Below are positions 7,582 to 15,673 of a stretch of DNA of 33,162 bases, piece by piece. Origin of the DNA: JBBTQS01 sp964627055 (GTDB lineage: Bacteria > Patescibacteriota > Patescibacteriia > Magasanikbacterales > JBBTQS01); NCBI GenBank assembly GCA_964627055.1, contig CAZVGV010000009.1, forward strand, positions 1 to 33,162, in the 5' to 3' direction. A program made the position numbers and the translations under genes. The notes under the pieces were generated by a model that was not told the DNA's origin, searched no databases, and saw only the letters and a list, made by a program, of their open reading frames with translations. Position 1 is the first letter of the stretch; each line of letters starts with the position of its first letter.

Positions 7582-8561
7582 AGAAGAATATATACATAAA
7601 GCAGTACTGCCACTGACCAATGCACCGCCACCTCGGCACTACTGTACGGTATCCTCGCACTCCACGATACCACAGCGAGCACATACCCACTCGCAGCCCA
7701 AGACAGCACACCAAGTGCGATACCGATCGGCACCCATACAAACCCCATTGCTACTGCGAGCGCACCCGTTGCCATAATGAAGGGAATCACAGGCACCACA
7801 ATGAGATTCGTTACGATAGCAATAAGTGACACACGCCCAAACACAACGAGCAAATACGGAAATGTAAGCACATACGCGCCTATCGTTGTTGCAACCAAAC
7901 TACGCAACTGCCACCGCTGCGAAATCCAGAAAAGCCAAGCTTCACAACGTGGCGATGCATACGTCACACCAATTGTCGCCAGCACAGACAGATGGAACCC
8001 TCGATCATGCAATAGAATCCGCGGCTCAGCCATAACCATCAGTGTACACGCGACAACGAGCACAGTCCCAGACCCTCTCCCTCGACCCAGTGCACTACTC
8101 AGCAAACTCAATACACCCATTACCCCCGCACGAACCGCGGATGCGCCCATACCTACGAGGTACACGAATCCAGCGACCATCAGCACCACACCAAAAAACG
8201 CACGCGTACGCCGAATGCGCAGCACCCCAAAGAACCACGAACAAACGCCAACAATAATACTCACGTTGAAACCTGACACGGCCAAGACATGTGTTAGTCC
8301 CGTGTTGGCAAAATCTTGCTTAGTAGCTACTGGAACATGCGCCTGTAGTCCATAAAGAGTACCAGCAATGAATGCTGCATGTGGTTCGGGCCAGATTTTA
8401 CGAACATGGACATAAAGTCGCTCCTGAACATACACGGCCGCCTCTGGCGCTTTTGCGCGATATCGCTCAAGGTGAATTATTTGCTGTATCGAGATCGCAA
8501 CAAGATACACGCCACACGCAAGCATCAGGCGCTTCGACGGTGAGTACAACCATTGCTTCAT
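7515..8561 (-). CDS. comEC: ComEC/Rec2-type competence channel domain
   Basis: A 348-residue polytopic membrane protein with the Competence domain hallmark THVLAVSGFNVSIIVG (family HLLAISGLH type) and roughly nine further hydrophobic helices. In the family it forms the inner-membrane channel for single-stranded DNA during transformation. The N-terminal OB/DUF4131 domain of full-length ComEC is absent, and the MBL domain is encoded by the next gene. With dprA also in this window, DNA uptake is plausible. The start at 8561 lies 7 bases after a 9-bp hairpin and has no SD. An upstream in-frame extension to 8600 would cover the hairpin and is less likely. Confidence 0.87.
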   Translation of the reverse strand: MKQWLYSPSKRLMLACGVYLVAISIQQIIHLERYRAKAPEAAVYVQERLYVHVRKIWPEPHAAFIAGTLYGLQAHVPVATKQDFANTGLTHVLAVSGFNVSIIVGVCSWFFGVLRIRRTRAFFGVVLMVAGFVYLVGMGASAVRAGVMGVLSLLSSALGRGRGSGTVLVVACTLMVMAEPRILLHDRGFHLSVLATIGVTYASPRCEAWLFWISQRWQLRSLVATTIGAYVLTFPYLLVVFGRVSLIAIVTNLIVVPVIPFIMATGALAVAMGFVWVPIGIALGVLSWAASGYVLAVVSWSARIPYSSAEVAVHWSVAVLLYVYILLWLSRDVAPSSTSSSAFSGLFS

Positions 8562-8568
8562 ACACAAT

Positions 8569-8598
8569 GTGGCTGCGAGTCTAGAGACCCGCAGCCAC
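8569..8598 (-). terminator. hairpin between leuS and comEC
   Basis: Perfect 9-bp stem GTGGCTGCG/CGCAGCCAC with a 12-base loop and no T-run on the minus strand. Its 3' edge is 7 bases before the comEC ATG. It could be a weak terminator, a processing site or a translational control element. Confidence 0.4.
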
Positions 8599-8639
8599 AC
8601 CTTACGAACGCTTTTGTGATCAAATCAATGTGGACAAGT

Positions 8640-11600
8640 TCAGACAACCACACTCACCATTCGACCCTTTACCACGATCACCTTCTTCGGTTCCTTGCCC
8701 TCAAGCCACTTCTGTACAGCAGGCTCAGCAAGAGCTACCTCACGAACCGCAACCTCATCTGCATCAGACGCGATCGAGAACTGTGCGCGCAGCTTACCGT
8801 TCACTTGAACCGCGTATGTTACTTCATCATGAACGAGATAGTGTTCATCAACGATTGGCCACGCTGCGTATGCTACAGAACCTTCTTCACCAAGCCCACT
8901 CCACAATTCTTCTGCAAGATGCGGTGCGTATGGAGCGAGAAGTTGTACTCCCACTCGGTAACACTCTTTCGGCACTGCACCAAGCGCGTTGAGTCCATTC
9001 GTATACTCCATGAGCGCCGCAACAGCAGTGTTGAATCGCATTCCTTCGATCGCGTCCCCTACACGCTTGATTGTCTGATGCATTAATACCAGTGTGTCAC
9101 GTTCTGCAACCACATCACTCACCTTCTCACGCATGAGCGCGAACTTGGTCAGGAAGCGATGCACACCGATCAACCCATCTGTATCCCATTGTGCATGCTG
9201 ATCAAACGGACCCATGAACATTTCATAGGCACGGAATGTGTCTGCACCGTACTGAGCTACCAGTTCGTCTGGATTCACAACATTGCCCTTGGATTTGGAC
9301 ATTTTTTCTCCGCCTTTCGCGAGTATAAGTCCGTGGCTCGTGCGACGATTGTACGGTTCGCATACAGGCGATGCTCCGATGTCGAAAAGGAATTTGTTCC
9401 AGAATCGTGAGTAGAGCAAATGCAATACTGTATGCTCCATGCCACCGTTATACCAATCGACTCCCATCCAATAGTTCGTTGCATCAGACTGATACGCCGT
9501 GATGAACTCACGCTTTGCGATATCACGCTCATCCTTCTCACGCGTTGCATAGAACTGCGCGTGCCAGAATGGAGAAACCATGCGGAATGTTACACCTTCA
9601 AGTTCGCAGCGATGTACGCGCTCGAAGTCTGTTGGACGCGAATGTTCTACAACCGCCCCAAGATGCACGAGTGGCAAATCAGCAACGAGCGCAGTCGCTG
9701 CATCAAGCTGCGCTGGCGGCACAATAATATCAACATCACCCATGTGCATCCACACGCTGCGGTTGAGGCCGTTGAGTGCAAGACTTCCACAAACCCAATG
9801 CTCAATCCCCGCTGCAGCAAATCGCTCTCGCACAGTTAGATACGATGCCCACACCTGTCGGTCTTGATCGTTTTGTTCAATTGCTGGACGCGCCCACGCA
9901 TGCGCACGCGTGAATTGCGCGTCGTCAGCCGGTGCGCAGTAACGCAAGAAGTACCAGCTCGAACCTGCCCAGTTAGGCATCGTGTCTGTTTCGCGACGCG
10001 CTGGACCTCCACACTGCGGACAAGTGGTCGCAACCCAATCGGTGAGTGTTGAAAGCGGACTCTCACCTGTATCTGTCGGCTGGTACTTGTCGACTGCTGG
10101 GAGTGTGAGCGGCAACGCAGACTCTGGAAGTGCCACCCACCCACCACACGGCTCACAGTGCACCAATGGAATCGGCTCACCCCAATAGCGCTGACGCGAG
10201 AAAACCCAATCGCGGAGTTTGTATCGAACCGATCTTGTACCAATTGTCTGTTTTTCAACCCACGAAATCACAGCTTCTTTCGCCTGTGCTGTTGTCATGC
10301 CATCAAGAAACCCAGACGCAACGACAAGACCTTGGTCTGTATGGATCAATGCTGGGTTCTCTGCCATTTCAATAAGTTTGAACTCACCAGTGTCCTGCGG
10401 ATTCTTCCCGAATGCAGCACGCGCTTCCTCAAACGTCATCCAATAATACTCAAATCGATCCTTGTCTTCATCATGCACTACAGGCTCTTGCGCATCAGAA
10501 CGAAGGCGCACCTCGTACGCGCTGCGCAAATACTGCATATACTCCTTGGTCTTCACCGAGACCACATGCGCATTCACTTCACCAATTTTTGAGCCAACTT
10601 CATACTCAAGATATCCTGTCTCTTCTCGGAATTCTCGCTGCAGAACTTCTACAGCATCTTCTCCTTCTTTTTGGGTGCCGCCTGGCAAACGATAATACAG
10701 ATGCAATTTGTCCCATTGAATGAGATACCGATTATCGGCATTTCGAACAATGCCATACACCCCAACAAACTTTGGTGACTCGCGATGGACAGGACCAACC
10801 TCACCTACAACAACCGTCCGCATTGGCACATTGTACTTCTTCGCAAACTCCCAATCGCGCTGATCATGCGCAGGGACTGCCATGATAGCTCCAGTGCCGT
10901 ATGAACCAAGTACGTAGTCCGCAATAAATACTGGAATCTGTTTCTGTGTGGCAGGATTCACTGCCATCAGCCCTTCAACACGCACACCCGTCTTCTCTCG
11001 TCCTTCTGCGGAGCGATCCATGTCCTTCATGAGCCGAGCACTCTTGCGATAGGAATCTACTTCGCTCCAATTCTGAATACGAGTCTGGAAGACGTCGAGC
11101 AGCCGGTGCTCTGGAGCAAGCACCATGTATGTTGCACCAAAAATCGTGTCAGGACGCGTGGTGAATACGCGAACCTTCTCATCAGAGTCTGCAACTGCAA
11201 AATCAATCTCTGCACCTTCTGATTTCCCAATCCAATTCGTCTGCTGCGTGCGCGCTGCTGGGATGTAGTCCACGGTATCGAGATCAGCAAGCAAACGATC
11301 CGCGTATTTCGTGATCGCAAGCATCCACTGTTCTTTGTCACGCTTCTCCACGGGCGTACCGCAACGCTCGCAGCTCCCATCAACAACTTCTTCGTTAGCA
11401 AGACCAATCTTGTCCTTGGGGCACCAGTTGATAGGTATGTTTGCTTTGTACGCAAGCCCCTTCTTGAAGAGCTGCAAAAAAATCCACTGTGTCCACTTAT
11501 AATACTGCGGATCTGTCGTATCAACTTCACGCGACCAGTCGAACGAAAACCCTAGTGACTGCAACTGACGACGGAACGTCGCGATATTCTCCGCAGTAAC

Positions 11601-11900
11601 GTCTGCTGGCTGGCGCCCAGTCTTGATCGCGTAGTTCTCGGTTGGAAGACCGAACGCGTCCCACCCAATCGGGTAGAGCACGTTGTATCCCTGCATGCGA
11701 CGCTTACGCACCACCACATCAAGTGCAGTGTATGAACGAGGGTGACCTACATGAAGTCCTGCTCCAGACGGATACGGAAATTCAATAAGCGCGAAGAACT
11801 TCGGTTTGCCCGAATTCGCATCCTCTACCCGGAATGTCTGATTACGAAGCCAAAACTGCTGCCACTTGGCCTCGATCGCACGGAAGTCGTATACCTGCAT
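8640..11900 (-). CDS. leuS: leucyl-tRNA synthetase with inserted Nudix and nucleotidyltransferase-like domains
   Basis: Charges tRNA-Leu. About 1086 residues against roughly 800-870 in most bacteria. HIGH-type motif HVGHP at 50-54; zinc cysteines around 160-180; editing-domain TTRPDT at 247-252 and the conserved HDQRD Asp near 349; C-x2-C pairs at 582/585 and 627/630; DTMPNWAGSSWYFLRY; KMSKS at 866-870; C-terminal anticodon domain ending in the usual beta tail. Two insertions lengthen it. Residues about 376-522 hold a Nudix domain with a perfect box (G408, E414, R422-E423, E426-E427, G429). Residues about 666-802 resemble an aminoglycoside-type nucleotidyltransferase (G705-S706, D722-x-D724, later KD..D). 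The frame is continuous with all synthetase motifs intact. Start 11900 (CCCTT-ATG, MQVYDFRAIEAKW) fits the family; ATG 11924 would add 8 residues. Confidence 0.96.
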   Translation of the reverse strand: MQVYDFRAIEAKWQQFWLRNQTFRVEDANSGKPKFFALIEFPYPSGAGLHVGHPRSYTALDVVVRKRRMQGYNVLYPIGWDAFGLPTENYAIKTGRQPADVTAENIATFRRQLQSLGFSFDWSREVDTTDPQYYKWTQWIFLQLFKKGLAYKANIPINWCPKDKIGLANEEVVDGSCERCGTPVEKRDKEQWMLAITKYADRLLADLDTVDYIPAARTQQTNWIGKSEGAEIDFAVADSDEKVRVFTTRPDTIFGATYMVLAPEHRLLDVFQTRIQNWSEVDSYRKSARLMKDMDRSAEGREKTGVRVEGLMAVNPATQKQIPVFIADYVLGSYGTGAIMAVPAHDQRDWEFAKKYNVPMRTVVVGEVGPVHRESPKFVGVYGIVRNADNRYLIQWDKLHLYYRLPGGTQKEGEDAVEVLQREFREETGYLEYEVGSKIGEVNAHVVSVKTKEYMQYLRSAYEVRLRSDAQEPVVHDEDKDRFEYYWMTFEEARAAFGKNPQDTGEFKLIEMAENPALIHTDQGLVVASGFLDGMTTAQAKEAVISWVEKQTIGTRSVRYKLRDWVFSRQRYWGEPIPLVHCEPCGGWVALPESALPLTLPAVDKYQPTDTGESPLSTLTDWVATTCPQCGGPARRETDTMPNWAGSSWYFLRYCAPADDAQFTRAHAWARPAIEQNDQDRQVWASYLTVRERFAAAGIEHWVCGSLALNGLNRSVWMHMGDVDIIVPPAQLDAATALVADLPLVHLGAVVEHSRPTDFERVHRCELEGVTFRMVSPFWHAQFYATREKDERDIAKREFITAYQSDATNYWMGVDWYNGGMEHTVLHLLYSRFWNKFLFDIGASPVCEPYNRRTSHGLILAKGGEKMSKSKGNVVNPDELVAQYGADTFRAYEMFMGPFDQHAQWDTDGLIGVHRFLTKFALMREKVSDVVAERDTLVLMHQTIKRVGDAIEGMRFNTAVAALMEYTNGLNALGAVPKECYRVGVQLLAPYAPHLAEELWSGLGEEGSVAYAAWPIVDEHYLVHDEVTYAVQVNGKLRAQFSIASDADEVAVREVALAEPAVQKWLEGKEPKKVIVVKGRMVSVVV

Positions 11901-11980
11901 AAGGGATCGTTGAGATAGGGTCATTGTGCCCAATACCCATGAGAATGTAAAGCGTTTTTGCTCGGAACTACCCGCAAACT

Positions 11981-12017
11981 ACAAAAACAAAACACCCGGC
12001 TCCTCCTGCGCGGGTGT
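11981..12017 (-). terminator. terminator of the zinc-ribbon orphan gene
   Basis: Stem ACACCCG/CGGGTGT, then TTTGTTTTTGT on the minus strand, 27 bases after the stop. Confidence 0.8.
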
Positions 12018-12043
12018 CTGTCTGTTTTGTTGTAGTGCCAGCC

Positions 12044-12373
12044 TCAGTGCAACACCGTTTTCTTCTTCCCAGGAGCGGACGGCGCACTCTGCTGCAGCAG
12101 CTCGATGACTCGAACAACCCGCATGAGTGGAGCAAACCCTTTGAGGGTACCTCCACTCAGCTTCCTCGCACACGCCCTGCAGTGCGCGAAGTTACGGAGC
12201 GTATCAAACGTAATACGCCGAGGTGTCCCAGAACGAGTCTTCGAGTCCGCGTAATTACACTGCGCAAGGACGACCTCGACAGACAGCGCAAACGCGTATT
12301 CAGCCTTTATGCGGCCGGTGTGCTCGCATGTAGAACACACACATCGCACCATCATGTCACCATGAGCGTACAT
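12044..12373 (-). CDS. orphan small protein with two CxxC knuckles (zinc-ribbon-like)
   Basis: A 109-residue protein I do not recognise. C13-S-T-C16 and C65-R-A-C68 form two CxxC knuckles about 50 residues apart, which suggests a structural zinc ribbon (inference); C11 is an extra cysteine. The C terminus is basic (PGKKKTVLH) and a helix around 82-94 is hydrophobic. There is no signal peptide, so it is probably cytoplasmic and could bind nucleic acid or protein. It stands alone between leuS and trxA on the same strand, with its own consensus promoter, an SD (AAGGGGG, 6 bases before ATG 12373) and its own terminator. Confidence 0.75.
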   Translation of the reverse strand: MYAHGDMMVRCVCSTCEHTGRIKAEYAFALSVEVVLAQCNYADSKTRSGTPRRITFDTLRNFAHCRACARKLSGGTLKGFAPLMRVVRVIELLQQSAPSAPGKKKTVLH

Positions 12374-12407
12374 GTTGTCCCCCTTCCGTTGTTGTTAGAG
12401 ACCTGAA

Positions 12408-12436
12408 ACAATATACAAAATCACACCAATTGTCAA
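12408..12436 (-). promoter_or_regulatory. promoter of the zinc-ribbon orphan gene
   Basis: TTGACA (12436-12431), 17-base spacer, TATTGT (12413-12408) on the minus strand, starting 5 bases after the trxA terminator stem. Confidence 0.8.
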
Positions 12437-12441
12437 GCCTA

Positions 12442-12478
12442 ACAAAACAGTACACCCTGCACGGGTGTACTGTTTTGT
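12442..12478 (-). terminator. infB-trxA terminator
   Basis: Perfect 16-bp stem (ACAAAACAGTACACCC and its complement) with a 5-base loop. The 3' arm ends in TGTTTTGT, giving a modest U-tract. Confidence 0.8.
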
Positions 12479-12499
12479 GAGCACTGCTTCTCGTATAGA

Positions 12500-12820
12500 T
12501 TACGCACCAATCGCCTTCTTGATCATTGCCTCGAGACGATCGCGACCAACGCCACCAACTGCTTCGTCTACGATCTGACCACCCTTGAACACCTTGAACG
12601 TTGGGATGCTCATGATCCCGAACTGACTTGAGAGTTCGGCATTCTCATCCACATTGATCTTGCCGATCTTGATCCCCTTGCCTTCGTATTCACGAGCAAG
12701 GTCCTCAATAATAGGCTTCATGATCTGACAAGGGCCGCACCATACTGCCCAAAAATCAACGAGCACTGGCACTGGACTCTCGAGCACTTCTGTCTTGAAA
12801 TTTGCCTCCGTGAATTCCAT
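12500..12820 (-). CDS. trxA: thioredoxin
   Basis: A 106-residue thioredoxin with the redox-active WCGPC motif (Cys 28 and Cys 31), the cis-Pro segment MSIPTFKVF and GGVGRDRLEAMI at the C terminus. It is a cytoplasmic dithiol reductant for ribonucleotide reductase and protein disulfides. Family-standard length. It follows infB by 11 bases and shares its promoter. There is no SD; TCT precedes the ATG. Confidence 0.97.
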   Translation of the reverse strand: MEFTEANFKTEVLESPVPVLVDFWAVWCGPCQIMKPIIEDLAREYEGKGIKIGKINVDENAELSSQFGIMSIPTFKVFKGGQIVDEAVGGVGRDRLEAMIKKAIGA

Positions 12821-12831
12821 AGATAGGTTGA

Positions 12832-14880
12832 TTATTTTTCCTGATGGAGATGCTTGAACTCAATCGTACGCTTGCGGATTTCTTCGCTGTACGCCTCGAG
12901 AATATCACCCACTTCGACGCGCAACTTACCCGCAAAGCGCATACCGAACTCGGTTCCTTCGAAGATCTGCTTCTCAACAGACTGGCCAAGCTGCAGGCTT
13001 TCGATCGTTCCTTCACCCTCAATCATATTCGAGCGACGAACGCGAACGCGTAGGCCCTTGAGCATCTTACCACTAATCACACGGGCACCAATAGTCATGG
13101 CGTTCTTGTCTGTGCGGAAGATCGCAAGAACCTTCGCATGACCGTGTTCTGTGATGATGTGCTCTGCTGGCAACAACTTCTGGAGCTCAGCTTCGATGTA
13201 TTCGAGCAATGCATAGATAACGTCGAACTTACCAACGACCACCGTCGGCTTGTTGCGCAACTCTGCCTGACCCATTGGCGACATCTGCACACGGAATGCA
13301 ATGACCTGTGCACCAGAGGATTCTGCGCGTGCAACATCTGCTTCTGTGACGTTACCAAGTCCCTTACCTACAACCTTTACCGCCACTTCATCGTGCTGGA
13401 ACTTTTCGATAGAGCCCAGAAGTGCTTCAAGCGATCCGAGTACGTCAGCCTTCACTACAAGGTTCAACGTCTTCTTCGGCTGGTTATCCTCCGTAGTCTC
13501 TGCTGCTGGCTGATTGATGGAGTGTGTAGTCTTTGTGGTCGAAACACCCTTACTCTTGCGCACCTTCTCTGCAGTGTCAGACTTGCTCACATCCATGATG
13601 TCACCAACTTCTGTCGCAATCTTGAATCCAAGCACACGCACTGGCATAGATGGCGGTGCAACCGTCACGTCCTCACCACGATAATTCTTCATGGCACGAA
13701 CGGTTCCGTATACTTTGTTATTCACCACCAATGAATCACCACGGTGCAATGTTCCTGCCTGCACCAACACGGTTGCAACAGGACCTTCTCCCTTGTCTAC
13801 GTGGGATTCAATAATAGTACCGATTGCTGGGCGCTCTGCTGCTGCACGAATATGCTGCTCCTCTACATCTGCAACGAGCAAAATCGTTTCGAGCAACTGA
13901 TCAATATTCTTGCCTTCCTTCGCAGAAATAGGCACAACTGGCGTCTTGCCACCCCACTCTTCAGGAAGAATGTTGCGCTGGGACAACTCTGTCTTCACCT
14001 TATCAATATTTGCGTCAGGCTTATCGATCTTGTTGATCGCAACTACCATCGGCAACTTCGCTGCCTTAATAATGTTAATAGCTTCCACAGTCTGCGGCAT
14101 TACACCGTCATCTGCAGCAACCACGAGAATCGCAATGTCTGCGATGCGCGCACCGCGACTACGCATCACCGTGAACGCTTCGTGACCAGGTGTATCGATG
14201 AAGGTAACGCGGCGCTTACCTTTCTGCCCCTTCATGGTGTGCTCAATCTGGTATGCACCAATATGTTGGGTGATACCACCAGACTCAGTCGCAACCACGT
14301 TGGTGTTACGAATCGCGTCGAGCAACTTCGTCTTACCATGGTCAACGTGACCCATCACGACAACTACTGGCGGCCGTGTGGTCATGTCTTCTACCACCTG
14401 TGTCGAAAGTGCTGCCTGAAGGGCGTCAGCAGTCTCTTCTTCGGTTGTCGCAACTGCAACACTTGCTTCCTGCTCCACCACAAATCCCATGTCTTCTGCC
14501 AATACTGTTGCGGTATCACGATCAATATTCTGGTTGAGGTTCGCAAGAATACCGTTCTTCATGAGCTCCATGATCACCATCGTGACGGGGAGATTGAGAC
14601 GACCAGCGAAATCACGGACTGAAATTACATCAGGAATATGGACGGTTTCTCCACGTTCCTTGCGCATAGCGCGCTCAAGTTCTTTGCGCTTCTTCGCCTC
14701 TTCTTTCTTCCGACGCTCGAGCTCATCCTTCATGCGCTTACTTGCGCGCATGATGGCCTGAGCAACACGATCATCGACTTTAATTGCCTTTTTACCAATG
14801 TCAAAACCGAACTCCGGTAGGATTTCGAGAAGTACATTCGTGTGGATGCCTACGCGGCGTGCGAGTTCTGTGACGTTCAT
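12832..14880 (-). CDS. infB: translation initiation factor IF-2
   Basis: A 682-residue IF-2 that places initiator tRNA on the 30S subunit and promotes subunit joining. Two IF2_N modules (about 1-50 and 83-137) flank a charged helix. G1 is GHVDHGKT (177-184), followed by DTPGHEAFT and NKID. Domain II, domain III (VVGKGLGNVTEADV) and the C-terminal fMet-tRNA domain follow. The N-terminal linker is much shorter than in E. coli. The start at 14880 (MNVTELARR) is 9 bases from a TATACT box, so the leader is about 1-3 nt and has no SD. Confidence 0.97.
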   Translation of the reverse strand: MNVTELARRVGIHTNVLLEILPEFGFDIGKKAIKVDDRVAQAIMRASKRMKDELERRKKEEAKKRKELERAMRKERGETVHIPDVISVRDFAGRLNLPVTMVIMELMKNGILANLNQNIDRDTATVLAEDMGFVVEQEASVAVATTEEETADALQAALSTQVVEDMTTRPPVVVVMGHVDHGKTKLLDAIRNTNVVATESGGITQHIGAYQIEHTMKGQKGKRRVTFIDTPGHEAFTVMRSRGARIADIAILVVAADDGVMPQTVEAINIIKAAKLPMVVAINKIDKPDANIDKVKTELSQRNILPEEWGGKTPVVPISAKEGKNIDQLLETILLVADVEEQHIRAAAERPAIGTIIESHVDKGEGPVATVLVQAGTLHRGDSLVVNNKVYGTVRAMKNYRGEDVTVAPPSMPVRVLGFKIATEVGDIMDVSKSDTAEKVRKSKGVSTTKTTHSINQPAAETTEDNQPKKTLNLVVKADVLGSLEALLGSIEKFQHDEVAVKVVGKGLGNVTEADVARAESSGAQVIAFRVQMSPMGQAELRNKPTVVVGKFDVIYALLEYIEAELQKLLPAEHIITEHGHAKVLAIFRTDKNAMTIGARVISGKMLKGLRVRVRRSNMIEGEGTIESLQLGQSVEKQIFEGTEFGMRFAGKLRVEVGDILEAYSEEIRKRTIEFKHLHQEK

Positions 14881-14889
14881 AGTGGCCAA

Positions 14890-14917
14890 AGTATAGCAAA
14901 CATTGCGGAAATTACAA
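14890..14917 (-). promoter_or_regulatory. infB promoter with near-leaderless start
   Basis: TTGTAA (14917-14912), 16-base spacer, extended -10 TGCTATACT (hexamer 14895-14890) on the minus strand. Only 9 bases separate the -10 from ATG 14880. Confidence 0.7.
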
Positions 14918-14930
14918 GGGCTGCTAGGAT
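14903..14930 (+). promoter_or_regulatory. truB promoter with leaderless start
   Basis: TTGCGG (14903-14908), 16-base spacer, extended -10 TGCTAGGAT (hexamer 14925-14930). Only 6 bases separate the -10 from ATG 14937. It is interleaved with the divergent infB promoter. Confidence 0.6.
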
Positions 14931-14936
14931 AGTGAC

Positions 14937-15617
14937 ATGGGCTTCCTTTTTCTCAACAAACCCAGAGACTGGACCTCGCACGACGTGGTCGCTGTTGTGC
15001 GTCGCGTGACTGGCGAAAAGCGCGTTGGTCACGCAGGCACCCTCGACCCATTCGCCACCGGACTCCTTGTCGTAGCTGTTGGCCGCGAATTCACGCGACT
15101 TCTTGATACATTCAAAGCACACGAGAAGGAATATGTAGTCGTTGCGCAGTTCGGCGCCACCAGTGATACACAAGATTGCACGGGTATCATCACACCAACG
15201 CCACATACAACAGAAGTCACCCGCGAGATGGTACAAGATATACTCCCTTCTTTTGTTGGTCCTCTCGATCAAATCCCTCCGATGTATTCGGCAAAGAAGG
15301 TAGGTGGTCGCAAACTCTACGATCTTGCGCGTGCTGGCAAAACCATCGAACGCAAACCAGTGCGTATCACCATTTACGATATTAAATTGCTTGCATTCGA
15401 GAATAATCGCGCAACGCTGTGCGTTGTGTGCAGCGTCGGAACCTATATTCGCACACTCGTGCACGACCTCGGCGCACGCCTGGGCTGCGGAGCCTACGCA
15501 CTCGAACTCACGCGCACACGCATTGGGATGCACACGCTCGCTGACGCCCAAGACCTGGACGTCTTCCGATCTGCCTACAAAAAAGAAAACGGCGCGCCAC
15601 ACACAACTGCTGTGTAG
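14937..15617 (+). CDS. truB: tRNA pseudouridine(55) synthase, short form
   Basis: A 226-residue TruB that makes pseudouridine 55 in the T-loop of tRNAs. The catalytic motif GHAGTLDPFATG has Asp 37, with later PPMYSAKKVGGRKLYDLAR and the GTYIRTL motif. The C-terminal PUA RNA-binding domain of full-length TruB (about 300 residues) is absent; the frame simply ends after YKKENGAPHTTAV. Its last 40 bases also form, on the other strand, the terminator of the convergent small gene at 15674. Divergent from infB, with a short intergenic region. Confidence 0.95.
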   Translation: MGFLFLNKPRDWTSHDVVAVVRRVTGEKRVGHAGTLDPFATGLLVVAVGREFTRLLDTFKAHEKEYVVVAQFGATSDTQDCTGIITPTPHTTEVTREMVQDILPSFVGPLDQIPPMYSAKKVGGRKLYDLARAGKTIERKPVRITIYDIKLLAFENNRATLCVVCSVGTYIRTLVHDLGARLGCGAYALELTRTRIGMHTLADAQDLDVFRSAYKKENGAPHTTAV

Positions 15618-15623
15618 CACGCC
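15578..15623 (-). terminator. terminator of the basic orphan gene, inside the truB 3' end
   Basis: On the minus strand GGCGTGCTACACA pairs with TGTGTGTGGCGCGCC (allowing wobble), then GTTTTCTTTTTTG. The stem and T-tract are read as truB codons on the plus strand. Confidence 0.7.
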
Positions 15624-15673
15624 GCTCGAGTTCCCAACCATTCGCGTCGCAACTGGTGGGACAGCTCAGCGCA

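Noticed and set aside
7777..8355. A 192-codon Thr-rich frame opposite the ComEC-type gene
   Set aside because: Composition is the antisense of hydrophobic codons; no SD, promoter or family.
8640..11900. LeuRS as two genes joined by an assembly error or a frameshift
   Set aside because: One uninterrupted frame, with family motifs in correct order and spacing on both sides of each insert.
13744..14622. A 292-codon open frame antisense to infB
   Set aside because: Cys/His/Arg-rich, low-complexity translation with no family resemblance; it is the reverse reading of conserved IF-2 codons.
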